Assembly: GCA_023014365.1 (NCBI GenBank)
Contig: JAEBUN010000002.1
Span: 2,170,001 to 2,234,000, forward strand
DNA length: 64,000 bases
Source of the DNA: Lepiota brunneoincarnata
Taxonomy: Eukaryota > Basidiomycota > Agaricomycetes > Agaricales > Agaricaceae
Reading direction: 5' to 3'
Shown here: positions 46,808 through 56,832 of the stretch, in pieces
Layout: each line of letters opens with the position of its first letter
How positions within the stretch are numbered: position 1 is the first letter of the stretch
Position numbers and translations under genes: made by a program
Notes under the pieces: model-generated
What the model saw: only the letters and a program-made list of their open reading frames with translations
Told to the model about the DNA's origin: nothing
The model's database searches: none

Positions 46808-48566
46808 TGAGGATCACGCCCGCAGCTGGCTTGGTTGCGTATTTACACCGACCACGACGGAAGGTCGATCTCTCGAAGAGAAACGGATCGCATTAATAAC
46901 CACCGCCTGATGTTTACATAGGCTAGATTCGAAAAGTCAAGACGTTGACGTATCTCCTCCTGACAGTCAATCTCCCGTTTCACTCCTGTGTTTAGACTGC
47001 CAAGGACACAGGAGCTGCTGCCGAGATAATTTGTCGGCTATAGGCTTTGCAAGATTGGAGGTTCTGAAATTTCTGGAGGTGCGCGCGCAAGAAGGGCAAC
47101 ATGCGTCGCCCGACAGCTAGGGAACTCCAAACAATAATTCGACAGCTGGCTTGCTGCGCCTTCAGTTGGGTGTCGTAAAGTTTTAGGATCCATCGCACGC
47201 AGTGATTGAAGGCCGTCCAAGTTCAGGCTGGCAAACATCGCAGTTCCCTGGAAGCCGCATGCACGTCGTTGGAGTGGGGCAATGTTCAGACCTTCGAGCG
47301 GTGCCTGAGATAAGACTCGAACGTGAGGGACATAACTTTCAATGTTCAATGCACACGCAAACCTGTCAGCGAACTGAAGCGCTTTGCAGTTGGCGCTCTG
47401 ATGCTGGAACAAGTTGATGGGTAAGGTTACTGTGACAGAGTGACGAACAATGTATTTGTTTACTACTCGCATTCAGTTCGAAACTCATGCACTCGATCCA
47501 GAGGCAGCCCCTCTGCAACCAATATGTTGTGTTGGACGCTTGGATATTGAGGTCGAATGACATGCCATGTGCTCATTCGCTACCCCCGAGCCGCCGATAC
47601 TTTTGTTAAACAAGGCGCTTTATAATGATTCCAGATTCGTTGGAAGCGCTATCTACCTCATATGGTCCCTGCCCTCCCCCTGACAGCAGCGGAACGGAGC
47701 AAGACGCAAGTAGATTGGACAACTGGATGGTGGATCTTTAATGGGGGACCCACGACTCATGAGCATCATGGTCCACAGGATTTAACCTCGTGCTTCGCCA
47801 CGAAATCAGGCTTATCTTGACCACCTGCAACAAGAACATGTCTGGTTTATCAACTTCGTACGGAGTTTCTCATTTCATGTGACTCGTTGGCCTGACATTA
47901 TTTCTATAACTACCAGCATCATTCGCTATCTCGTGTTATTAATAGCAGTGACCACGATGCCCACCGCTGATAGTTTTTTGCGAAGGTCTTCCAACCTTTC
48001 TCACTCTCTGATAACTTTCTTCCCGCTTTCTTTTGGGCTTCCCTTACCGGCGAAGACAAAGTATCCTGGGCCATGTTAAAGAGCCACTAGCTGGAACCCG
48101 GGCCCTCTCATGTTTGTGCGAAGCTATGGGAAACACGAATGCGGGAAGTTTGGGGTGCTGCTGAAAGCAATACAAGGAATCCCGGGACCGAACCACTACC
48201 ACGCGATCATAATGATACGGTCATCCGTACAACGCCGATGTCTGTTCCAAAGACTGCTATTAATTACTCTCTTGGAGGTCGTTTCAACTCTCACAGGTTC
48301 AATGCGCATACAGTAAACACGCGGTCCTTATGGCTTCTCGGTGCGACAGTGTCAATGCCCCTTCTAAGCATCGCTTTAGACCACATGAAAGTTCTCCATT
48401 GGTGGGAAATGTTTTCTTTTCGCATCTACCAGGCTGAGGATTTGCATCTTGCGTTTCTGCTGGTGTCAAAATTGGGAAATTATAGAATCAAGGTATAAAA
48501 GGTGACCGTGATTCCTTTGTCTATCATCAAGACTGGTCCTTTTCTTCCTGTCCTAGCTGCTTCGCA
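46808..48566. other. long interval without a supported gene
   Basis: This 1.76-kb stretch includes the upstream region of the P450 gene and, at its right end, the protease promoter. A 144-codon minus-strand frame (47038-47472) and two overlapping plus-strand frames near 48140-48500 have no family likeness, signal peptide or clean splice partners. Nothing else recognised. Confidence 0.35.
48494..48500 (+). promoter_or_regulatory. TATA box of the secreted metalloprotease gene
   Basis: TATAAAA lies 73 bases upstream of the ATG at 48567, the spacing expected for a strongly regulated fungal gene. Confidence 0.6.
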
Positions 48567-49638
48567 ATGTTGAAGTCTGCCATTTTTGTTGTTCTCGCTG
48601 CTGCCTCTGCTTTCGCATCGCCCTTCAATGCGACCGCGGCCCGTAGGGTTTGCGGTACCGTCATAAGCGATGAGCAGATTGCCGCGGCCGAAGCTCGCTT
48701 CCAGGCGAACAAGGTCGAGTCCCAGTCCTTCATTGCGGCCGCCTCCATTCAGGTTCAGTTCCATGTCATCAGCAAGGATTCCACCGTTGCTGGTGGTAAC
48801 GTTCCGTACGTCACTACCCGTAAACTTACACAGGAGCGGTACCTGAACATAAGCCAGTGACTCTCAACTTCAAGCTCAAATCAGCGTCATGAACCAGGCC
48901 TATGCCCCTGCTGGCATTACCTGGGTGCTTGCTGGAACTACTCGCACTGTCAATGCTGGGTGGTTCAGCAATGTTGGCCCCGGCACCTCTCAGCAAAATG
49001 CTATGAAGAGCGCTCTCCGCGTCGGTGGTGCTAACGTTCTTAACGTATACACTGTCGGGTGTGTTGTGGCCTCAGTCGTGCCTCAGGCTCCGCTAATTCT
49101 TTCTCAGTTTCGTCTCTGGTGCCGGTGCTGGCCTGCTTGGTTATTCCACCTTCCCTTCTGATTATCCCAGCAACCCCGAGGACGACGGTGTTGTCATGCT
49201 CTTCTCTTCCGTTCCCGGTGGCACTGCTGCTCCTTATAACCTTGGCCAGGTACGCCCAATTCTTGGAATAAACAAATGAACATCCAATTAACATGGTTTG
49301 ATCCAGACCCTCACTCACGAAGCTGGTCACTGGGTTGGCCTCTACCATACTTTCCAGGGCGGCTGCTCTGGGAGTGGGGACATGGTCTCTGATACTCCTG
49401 CTGAGGCTTCCCCTGCCTTCGGTTGCCCCACTGGTCGTAACACCTGCTCTACAACAGGCGTTGACCCCATCCGTGAGCATTTCGGTCCCTTTATTTTAAA
49501 ATATCTTCAGAGCTTACGATGATTGTGATAGACAACTTCATGGACTACAGCGATGACGCTTGCATGAACCAGTTCACAGCCGGTCAAATCACTCGTATGA
49601 AGGGCCAGATTGCAACTTTCCGTGGTATCTCCGCTTAG
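48567..49638 (+). CDS. secreted M43-type (pappalysin-like) zinc metalloprotease
   Basis: The signal peptide [19 protein letters not shown] starts a secreted enzyme. A propeptide-like segment contains [20 protein letters not shown], with a cysteine that could act as a switch. The catalytic domain shows [31 protein letters not shown] and [20 protein letters not shown]. The zinc site is [13 protein letters not shown], the metzincin HExxHxxGxxH pattern. Cysteines in [18 protein letters not shown] and DDACMNQF fit the family's disulfides, and [11 protein letters not shown] is the Met-turn. Five exons; the end is RGISA, stop at 49636-49638. The length, about 280 residues, is typical of fungal M43 proteases, which degrade extracellular protein. 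Confidence 0.93.
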
Positions 49639-50529
49639 TTTAACGGGCTGTAGTGGCAGAAGTATTTGCACTGTAACCGCATTTATCAATTTAATTCACG
49701 ACTCTTTTCTTTTCTCATCCTGGAAACATAATCAGAGGACGTTGTGTAGATTGGGCGTCTGGGAGAGTGTCACTTGATTAATGGCTATTGGTGTAGCGTG
49801 GGTGTCTCGTTGATGCTTCTATTGCCGTATGGTATACTTCATCGCTTGGCGGGTGCTTCCATCTGATCAGAACACACAGCGTTATGCTACGTCATTCTAG
49901 TGAGCAACCGTGGGGGGGCGTGGAGGGGGTTGTCGTGGACTTTGATGGCCCGGAAGATCCTCACCATTTTGGAACCGCTACCAACTGTGTCTTTAGACCT
50001 GCGGCTTTCTGTCGCTGGGAATGAGTGAGGATACACTGGCCTGGTTCTTAGCTGTCTTGGACACTCCTGGATGTAGCCAATGGCTTGGTCGGTCGTCAGT
50101 GGCCGCCACCCTTTAGGAATTCTTGAGGGACAGCTGGGTAAATCACAATGTGGCCAAGTTCACGCCTAGTGGTGTACTATTTGATTTCCCCGCTCGGCGC
50201 TCGGCATTGTTCCAATCACAATCACTTGTTTTTTGTCGAGGAAGGAACGCGGAACCTGACGTTCGGGGTTAAAATGGATTCCATCGATTCAGCGTACGCT
50301 TGTTTGCAGGTGGAACATAGAGATGAATCATGTGTTCTGGTGTAAGGTCTAAGGTGCGGGTATACAGTGTGACAAACCACGCGCCGCCTTCTAAGGCGGT
50401 CGTCCAGCGAGCCAAAGATGTAGACCCAGCATATCCCCTACGCAAAGTGTAACTACTGGCGTGGATATATAAGTAATGAGATTATACTGGAGCGATTTTT
50501 CTTTTGAGTTGAATGTACCTTCAATAGTT
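49639..50529. other. interval without a supported gene
   Basis: The 3' flanks of the protease gene and of the convergent mS34 gene. Short open frames only. Nothing else recognised. Confidence 0.4.
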
Positions 50530-50960
50530 TTATGCCTTCTGTTGAATAATGGGCTCCGTCGCTCTCGAGCGTCCTTCTCTCCATACATATTTCAGCCCCC
50601 CTCTGATGATCTCTGGGTTCCGACTTATCTTCTTCCCTGAAAAGCGGTGTCGCGTCAATTTCCGAATATGAGCAGTAAGACCAGTACTCCCTGACCTCTC
50701 CAGTAAAGGATCCCCCATGCCTTCCCATGTTTTCCTTCGCATTTGAATCGCGCATTTGTAATTTTCCAATATGAACCTGGTATCCGCTTCTCAGACCACC
50801 GCTTTTGGTGGACCTGCATCCCCACCGCATTCGGAGTTCGCGACAAAATTTCGTACAGGCTGCCCGATTTGGGTTGGAGTGCGGGTGGTAAATCTTTAGG
50901 TAGAAGTTTCAGAAGTGACTTGGTGACATCTTGGGAGTGTCGAATGAGCGTGGCATACAT
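50530..50960 (-). CDS. MRPS34: mitochondrial small ribosomal subunit protein mS34
   Basis: Two exons. Exon 1 is MYATLIRHSQDVTKSLLKLL..., then GSYWKITNARFKCEGK and HGKAWGILYWRG. The intron (GTCAGG to TTTCAG) joins it to GKKISRNPEIIRGGLKYVWR and EGRSRATEPIIQQKA, with the stop at 50530. The block YWxxT..., then HGKAWGIL, matches the mammalian mS34 core, and the fungal protein is of similar short size, about 125 residues. mS34 lies in the small subunit of the mitoribosome and is missing from S. cerevisiae but present in many fungi. The ORF is small and its second exon shifts frame, so automatic annotation may miss it. It is divergent from GatC. Confidence 0.78.
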
Positions 50961-51059
50961 GAGAGGGAGAGCGGGTGTCGAGGATATAGAGGTAGAGGAT
51001 AAGTAGAGGATATGAGGTCGAGCAGGGAAGGCCGCAAAGTCGTGTGAATGTCACATTGA
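50961..51059. promoter_or_regulatory. compact bidirectional promoter, mS34 / GatC
   Basis: Only 99 bases separate the start codons of two genes for mitochondrial translation. The purine-rich plus strand (GAGGATATAGAGGTAGAGGA) is the one feature seen. There is no TATA box. Confidence 0.5.
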
Positions 51060-51539
51060 TTGCTTCTTCGCCTGTCTCTCTCACCAATGTTTGCAAGAGC
51101 ATTTGGCGTCTCCTTACCAATGTTGCGGCGGAGGTCGTACGGTTGGGCTTCAAAGCCAGACGAGTATGGCATTCCGCTCGGTCCGTGCTGGTCTATGACT
51201 GAGCTCCTATCATCACACCCCAAACCTGCAATCTCGTCTAAAGCCCTCACGCACTTACACGAGCTTGCTGCTCTCGTGCCCCCGGCCCGAGGCACACCAG
51301 AGCATACGAAGCTGATGGAGGAGATGTCAGAGCTTATAAGGCTAGTAGAGGCGGTGAAACTGGTGGATAGTCGAGGAGTTTCCGTGGCACCACGTTGGGA
51401 CAGGGAAGATGCAGACAAGTTCAGCGTGGAAGCTCTCCCAAATGACATTCAAGAGGGGCAGGCGCTGCTTAAACACGCTGCTCGTACAAAAGATGGGTTT
51501 TACTTGGTGGATGCAGATAGAAGTAGGACACCTGCCTAG
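51060..51539 (+). CDS. gatC: mitochondrial glutamyl-tRNA(Gln) amidotransferase subunit C
   Basis: GatC stabilises the GatA-GatB enzyme that turns Glu-tRNA(Gln) into Gln-tRNA(Gln) in mitochondria. One exon of 159 codons. The basic, Arg-rich start (MLLRLSLSPMFARAFGVSLP, then MLRRRSYGW) looks like a mitochondrial presequence. Next come LTHLHELAALVPPARGTPEH and LMEEMSELIRLVEAVKLVD, the helical core of GatC. The C-terminal part has the typical late segment DGFYLVDADRSRTPA, stop at 51537-51539. Later in-frame ATGs at 51087 and 51120 are possible starts. It is divergent from mS34 and convergent with DUT1, with only 63 bases between the two 3' ends. Confidence 0.82.
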   Translation: MLLRLSLSPMFARAFGVSLPMLRRRSYGWASKPDEYGIPLGPCWSMTELLSSHPKPAISSKALTHLHELAALVPPARGTPEHTKLMEEMSELIRLVEAVKLVDSRGVSVAPRWDREDADKFSVEALPNDIQEGQALLKHAARTKDGFYLVDADRSRTPA

Positions 51540-51602
51540 GCTTTCCTTTGCAAGTGGTGGGGTAGATTATCAACTATGTGGACAAGGGGTACTAATGTAT
51601 CA

Positions 51603-52330
51603 TTATGCTGCAGCTACATCGACTAGAGCTCCGTGCCCTCCTGTGGATCCAAACCCGCTCACACCCCGGAGGGTTTCGTCCAAATCCTGAGTGAAAAGTC
51701 AATGCAGGCTGATGCATGGTTGGGCTAGGACTCACAGTAACTTCGAGAACCTCTGGGGTATAGATCCGTTCGATGATAAGTTGGGCAATGCGATCGCCTT
51801 CTTCCACTGAGACGCGAATCAGCACACAAATAGCGTAATCAGTAGATGGAGAGGTACCCTGGAACTCCTTGTCGGAGAGGTTGAAGAGCAAAACATAAAT
51901 GGTGCCCCGGTAGTCAGCGTCGATAACTCCAGCACCAGTATCAATCATGAATTTTGATGCTGTGCTTTGTGTCAACCTCAAATTCCATATGCTAAGCGTC
52001 TTCACGAACCTAGTCCACTCCGAGGCGCGACGCGACCATAAGTTCCGAGGGGTACCGCGATGGAAAGTTGGGTGTCGATGAGGACCTTGCCGTGTGCAGG
52101 CACAATTTTCTTCTCAGCGCTGGCAGACGATGTGAGTACGGTACAAATATTGTGTACTTGTCGCGTGTCTACCTGTATAGGTCGTAACCTGCTGCCAGCG
52201 CCGATCCACGGGTTGGAATTCGAGCTTTTTCCGAGAGCCTCTTGATCCGGAGGCTGGGGGAAGAGTCGGAGGGTGTGTCAAGTTCTGGGGAGAGCTTTCT
52301 CTTCTTGTTTTGAGGGATTTCGGAGGCCAT
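51603..52330 (-). CDS. DUT1: dUTP pyrophosphatase
   Basis: dUTPase hydrolyses dUTP to dUMP and pyrophosphate, keeping uracil out of DNA and feeding dTMP synthesis. The start [20 protein letters not shown] has a basic KKRK nuclear-type signal. All five trimeric-dUTPase motifs appear across exons: AAGYDLYSSA (1), PRSGLASKF (2), [19 protein letters not shown] (3), [15 protein letters not shown] (4), and the C-terminal [13 protein letters not shown] (5). The end is ALVDVAAA, stop complement at 51603-51605. Four introns; the PRSGLA/SKF region spans one of them. The promoter, shared with the gene at 52480, holds two ACGCGT boxes. This fits MBF control, as known for DUT1 genes in yeasts. Confidence 0.93.
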
Positions 52331-52374
52331 TTCTCGTTGAAGAATGTGGTTAGAAATAGTTTGTTGACCGATGG

Positions 52375-52401
52375 ACGCGTTCTTTATATAATTGAACGCG
52401 T
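52375..52401. promoter_or_regulatory. pair of ACGCGT (MCB) boxes in the DUT1 divergent promoter
   Basis: ACGCGT occurs at 52375-52380 and again at 52396-52401, 21 bases apart (two helical turns), with a TTTATATAA stretch between. The hexamer is palindromic, so the pair can serve both DUT1 (start at 52330) and the plus-strand gene at 52480. A single box is expected about once per 4 kb by chance; two in this 149-bp promoter is unusual. Confidence 0.7.
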
Positions 52402-52479
52402 CTCGGCGCTTACCAAACGTGGCGTTCTGCTATCACGTGCTACCCGCTCAAAAACAAGTATAATCAACCAGCCTGGCTT

Positions 52480-53658
52480 ATGCCACTCAAAGGGGAGAAT
52501 CCAATTACCAGCTATTTTCCCCGCATAACGCCACATTCAAAACTCAAGAACCTCGTTCCAAAGTCGGCCAAGCGTGCAAGACCGGCCGATGAATCGGGCT
52601 CTCGCAGGGAAAGCTCTCGCAAGAGATCAAAGGGTCGAAAGACACAGTGCAACGAAGGGAACCTTGAAGAACAAGCTATCTCGCACGATGCTCCTCTACG
52701 CCCCAATAATTTGATAAGGAAGGCTTCCGAAAATGTGATCGAGATCCAGAATACACCACCTAACAGCCCTATTAAACAAGCTTCACTGCGCTGTGCCACG
52801 CCGTCATCTTCTCCATTACCGGACCTGACTCCTTCCCCCGAACCTCTTCCCCCCAAACCGAGGAGCTCATCCTGTTCACTCTTATACAGGAGTCACCTCT
52901 AATGATGTTGTGGCTGGTCCCTGTGCATCTCCAGTGGAAGCTCAACATGCGAAAAACCGTGGGACCGAGTTTGAGTTCGTTCCCTCTTCCCAAACGCAGG
53001 TGCTAGATATACTCTGCCGTGAAGAGGACGTAGGGATACTACCTGCCCGCACGATGTCTGTCGGGAATTCTGTCTCTGGGCGATCACATAGCCCAGACCA
53101 CACACGAGCTGTACCAGATGTCTTTGTTGCCTCTTCTCAGAGTCAATCTGTGGAGCCAGTGTCGAAATCTCCCTTTGGGACCGATGCAGAGCTAGTGCCA
53201 AGCTCACAAACGCAGGAAATTTACCACTTCCGACTCTCCCCCTGCCCATTCCAAAGAGTGATGTCTTTGAAGACGTGGGTCTATATTTATGCCCGTCTCG
53301 CATTCTTGCTAAAGGTGGATTTGGTAGTGGACAAAGGACACCATCAATAGACAGCCTCTCTCAGAATCAGGAAGGCTTAGAGCTGAGCCAATCCAGACCT
53401 TCGGGATCTCGACGCAACCATCCAGGAATCTCCTCATGTGAAGGCCCAGATAACGTCTCACCCACCACTCTGGGCTCTACAATCTCTTGCATGTCTCGTC
53501 CATCGAGCCCTGGTCTTCAGGATGTCGACTACAGTCCCCAGTCCCAACAGTCGGAGAACCTTTGGAGTGACGAGCCTTCCTCTTACGGAAGCCTCCCTGA
53601 TGCAGTCAAGGAATTCCAAGGAATGTTTAATGAAAGCTATCCATCGCAACTGCACTAG
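52480..53658 (+). CDS. unknown protein with PIP-box-like start and SQ/TQ clusters
   Basis: No family recognised. The start MPLKGENPITSYFPRI contains ENPITSYF, close to the PCNA-binding consensus Qxx[ILM]xx[FY][FY] with Glu for Gln. A basic segment follows (KSAKRARPADESGSRRESSR). After an intron, a short motif recurs three times: FVPSSQTQ, FVASSQSQ and LVPSSQTQ. More SQ sites lie in the last exon (LSQNQEGLELSQSR, YSPQSQQSEN). SQ/TQ sites are targets of the ATM/ATR-type kinases. The end is EFQGMFNESYPSQLH, stop at 53656-53658. The intron joining exon 1 to exon 2 (about 52870-52900) was not resolved, so the exon 1 end is uncertain. Sharing the DUT1 promoter supports an S-phase or DNA-repair role, which is inferred. 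Confidence 0.6.
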
Positions 53659-53905
53659 CAATTTCGGGGATGGAGCCAACGGACGATCATTGTTACACTT
53701 CTGCCTAATGATTTTGTGTGCCATAACTAGTATTTTATGCTCTCCATAATTCTCGGCAACGTTCTCTTCCTCATTGCTTGGGTCCCACTTCGTATTTATC
53801 ATGTACCTGGCATGATGTGACAACGTGGGGTCTTCACGTGAAGACGTCACATCGACCCATCGAAGCTAATCTCACTTGCAACTTATCTTCATCGACTTCC
53901 AAGAG

Positions 53906-55428
53906 ATGCCCGGGCGTCTACAGAACAAAGTTCGTCCTCAGCACTTGTTGGAGGTCTCGTATGGGCCAAGAGAAGTCAAACTTACCATGCTGCGCAGGCC
54001 GCTCTCGTGACTGGTGCCGGATCGTGAGTGAGGAGATCAACGCAGAGATCAGGAAACACTAAATGTCGATGTGTGGGCTTTTTGTTATGCGTTGCTTAGT
54101 GGAATTGGGTTGGAGTCGTCTATACTTTTTGCACAAGAGGGTGCAAATGTTGTGTTGGTGGATATCAATCTCCAGGGTGCGCAGACGGGTGCTGCTACAA
54201 TTACAGAGCGATACCCGAACGTAAAGGCTATCGCGACGAGGGCTGACGTTAGCAAGGAGGAGGACGTGAAGGCTGCTGTGGACCTAGCAGTCAAGGAGTT
54301 TGGCCGACTGGATATTATGGCTAGTGATCGTGTGCTCGTTCAGGACCGAACCCATCAGCTGATCTCCTTCCGATTCAGTTCAACAATGCCGGTTGGTCAA
54401 GATACTCAGCGGTCAAAGCTAAGATTACAACGGAATGATTTAGGTATTATGCACCCCGAGGACGACAATGCACTGAATACCGAAGAGAGGATCTGGGACC
54501 TTACGATGCAGGTCAACCTCAAAGGAGTTTGGTGGGGTTGCAAGTATGCGATCCTTGCCATGCGCAAGAACGCAACAGATGAAAGTAAGGGGCTCCATAT
54601 CGGTGGTAGTATCATCAACACGGCCAGCTTTGTCGCACTGATGGGGGCAGCCACTCCTCAGCTCGCTTGTAAGCTTCCTTCGGTTGCTGGTTACATAGAT
54701 TTCGTTTGGCTTACTCTAACCATACACCAGACACTGCATCCAAGGTGAGCAAAAAGTGTTCCCTTCTCTGAACCATCGCTGATCTTTATGCGCCAATGCC
54801 ATGAAAATAGGGCGGCGTGTTGGCGATGACCCGTGAGCTCGCTATGGTACATGCTCGCGAAGGCATCCGCATTAATTCTTTGTGCCCGTGAGCGTCTCAT
54901 CTCGTCCCGCCCCTTCCTGTTTTCCCCTTGATCGTGAATCTGACCATTCACCGTTCTTTCTCCCTCTGGTGCTTTGCCCTCGCTCTTGGGTCGGCGGCCG
55001 GCTAAAGTGGTCCTTTGAAAACTCGTGAGTCTCTTCTTGCCGGCAGGGGCAGTGAATCCTGATTGTTGGGGCTTGATGGACGCAGCTCTCCTTATGGACT
55101 TTTTGAATACTGAGGAGAAACGCCAGAGACGACTTGTGCATCTCCCGATGGGCCGATTCGGCGAGGCGGTCGAATTAGCCAGGGCCGCGCTATTTCGTGA
55201 GTGTTGTAGATTCTTACATTTTGAGGGTATCTGATATGCCACGCATGCAGTTGCGAGCGATGAAAGTAGTTATGTCACTGTACGTTCCAGTTAATATTGT
55301 TCCCGGGAGGTTGATGCTAATAGTTCTGCCTTCAGGGTGCTGACTTCACGGTTGATGGTGGCCTTTCCAAGGCGTATGTCACACCCATTGGGGATCCTGC
55401 TTTGCCGCCGCCGTCGAGTTTGATCTGA
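53906..55428 (+). CDS. short-chain dehydrogenase/reductase (SDR), micro-exon gene
   Basis: A classical NAD(P)-dependent SDR in about ten exons. MPGRLQNK | AALVTGAGS | GIGLES gives the TGxxxGIG cofactor loop, followed by GANVVLVDINLQGAQTGAAT; the Asp after the second strand suggests NAD. FGRLDIM joins over a GC-AG intron (54320-54378) to a 13-nt micro-exon (54379-54391) that gives FNNAG. The chain resumes at 54443 with IMHPEDDNAL. Next is MQVNLKGVWWGCKYAILAMR, Ser in INTASFVALMGA, and the active site Y|TASK. A 17-nt micro-exon (55008-55024) supplies PGPLKT between SLC and PLLMDF. The end GADFTVDGGLSKAYVTPIGD is the usual SDR finish, stop at 55426-55428. The catalytic Asn-Ser-Tyr-Lys set is intact. 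Substrate unknown. Confidence 0.88.
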
Positions 55429-55805
55429 AATGGCGTTCTCTAAAAATGCTGGTGGGGAAGGATGCCCTATCAAGAGGTCAAACCAAGAATAGTTTTGTAG
55501 AATGTGCCTCTTCCTGATCCGTGTTCCTGAAGGAATATGCCTAATGCTTAAGCTAGCAGTGCGCCTTCATACGAGAGATGAGTTTGCACTCCCGATCCCC
55601 AGTCAAAAGTTGGGAGCAAATGAAATCGCGAAGTGAATCACTTGAGGTGACAGTCTGGTACGAGAAGTTTCATTAGCTAAATGAAAGATGATAGCAACAA
55701 TACATCCGAAAATTTCGATGGTGTACATAGTCATTATGGCAAATTCAGCAAGGTTGCACCACGGTACATAGCGGAGCCAGGGCCCGGCAAAGTGGTGGAG
55801 CTCAT
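55429..55805. other. convergent 3' intergenic region
   Basis: About 380 bases between the ends of the SDR and MPO1 genes. Nothing recognised. Confidence 0.4.
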
Positions 55806-56617
55806 TCAAAGTTCTTTCCTTCGCTTCTCGTCCCCCTGAGCCTTCCGAATCCTGGTGATTTCCTTGCCAATCTCATTCTTGACGTGAAGATGAAACTCAG
55901 GGCGGTAACCAAGTCCAAAAAGAAGTTCCAGGTGGACAAAGAAGGGAGCAAGGACGACGGCTATCAATCTTATCAGTGAACCCAAAGGCAAAAATCCTGA
56001 GGACAGCGAGGCACATACCGCCGACAAGGTTATCAAGGAGTGCCGGTGCGCGTTTCTCGGCGAGACCGTGTCCCAGAAATTGAGCGACCCAGGATCCTGC
56101 GTGTAGAAGAGCGGCCCAGGTTATGTATTCGGGTTGCTGGGCAAAGGCAGTGGCGGTAAGGAGGGATAAGGCCATTTGTGGCGCATAGAGCAACTTGAAA
56201 CATGTGTTTGATGAGGTAGTGGCTGTGTGGGTTGGGTGCCATACACTTACCGCAGCAACCGGTTCGAGCGCAAAGTAGTAGAGGACGTATAGGCCAGCAT
56301 GGACGGTAGGCCAGTTGAGATCGAAGACGAGATAGTCATTAAACTTGTGGTGGATAGCCGGGATGGCTGATGGGACGGGAATTTCGGCTGCGAGGACTTG
56401 GAAGGTCCTATATAAATGTATGATGAGCAGATGGAACATGGCCGGACAAGGGCCACTGACCAGAGGAGGATGGGAACGCAAATTATGTGGATGAGGATGT
56501 TAATACGATTAGAGTGGTAGGCGCCATAGAAGGTGAGCTGAAAGGGAGTGAGATGGGCAGGGAGACAGGGCAGTTGGTGAATACCTGGGTTGTGACGTCG
56601 AAGAGACTAGAGGACAT
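55806..56617 (-). CDS. MPO1: Mpo1-like 2-hydroxy fatty acid dioxygenase (DUF962)
   Basis: Mpo1 is an Fe2+-dependent ER dioxygenase that shortens 2-hydroxy fatty acids from phytosphingosine breakdown. Exon 1 is MSSSLFDVTTQ (ATG ending at 56617). Exon 2 gives LTFYGAYHSNRINILIHIIC, the His-rich first helix block of DUF962, and ends VPILLW. Later exons read DLNWPTVHAGLYVLYYFALE, EYITWAALLHAGSWVAQFLG, HGLAEKRAPALLDNLVG and PFFVHLELLFGLGYRPEF. The histidines of YHSNR..IH, HAGSW and GHGLAEKRAPA, all candidate metal ligands, are present. The tail is basic (RKAQGDEKRRKEL, end at 55806). Four introns. Size (about 210 residues) and helix pattern fit the family. Confidence 0.9.
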
Positions 56618-56832
56618 GGTGGCAAGAAGGATGGGGAAAGAGGACAATGAGGGTCTATATAATAATAATAATAAATCATCTGCTCAAACATTAGTCCGGA
56701 AACTATAACCAAGAATAGAAGGACCCTGATCTATCCACACGTAGCACCCTCTGCTCACGTGCTTCTTTCCTTCCAAGACCCCTGCTCCTACGCAGCCCCT
56801 GGCCTTCCTCCAAGGAACTCTCGCCGAGCAGC

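Noticed and set aside
47038..47472. 144-codon minus-strand open frame
   Set aside because: No family likeness, no signal peptide or repeat, and no splice partner; it may be chance. Kept as an uncertain possibility only.
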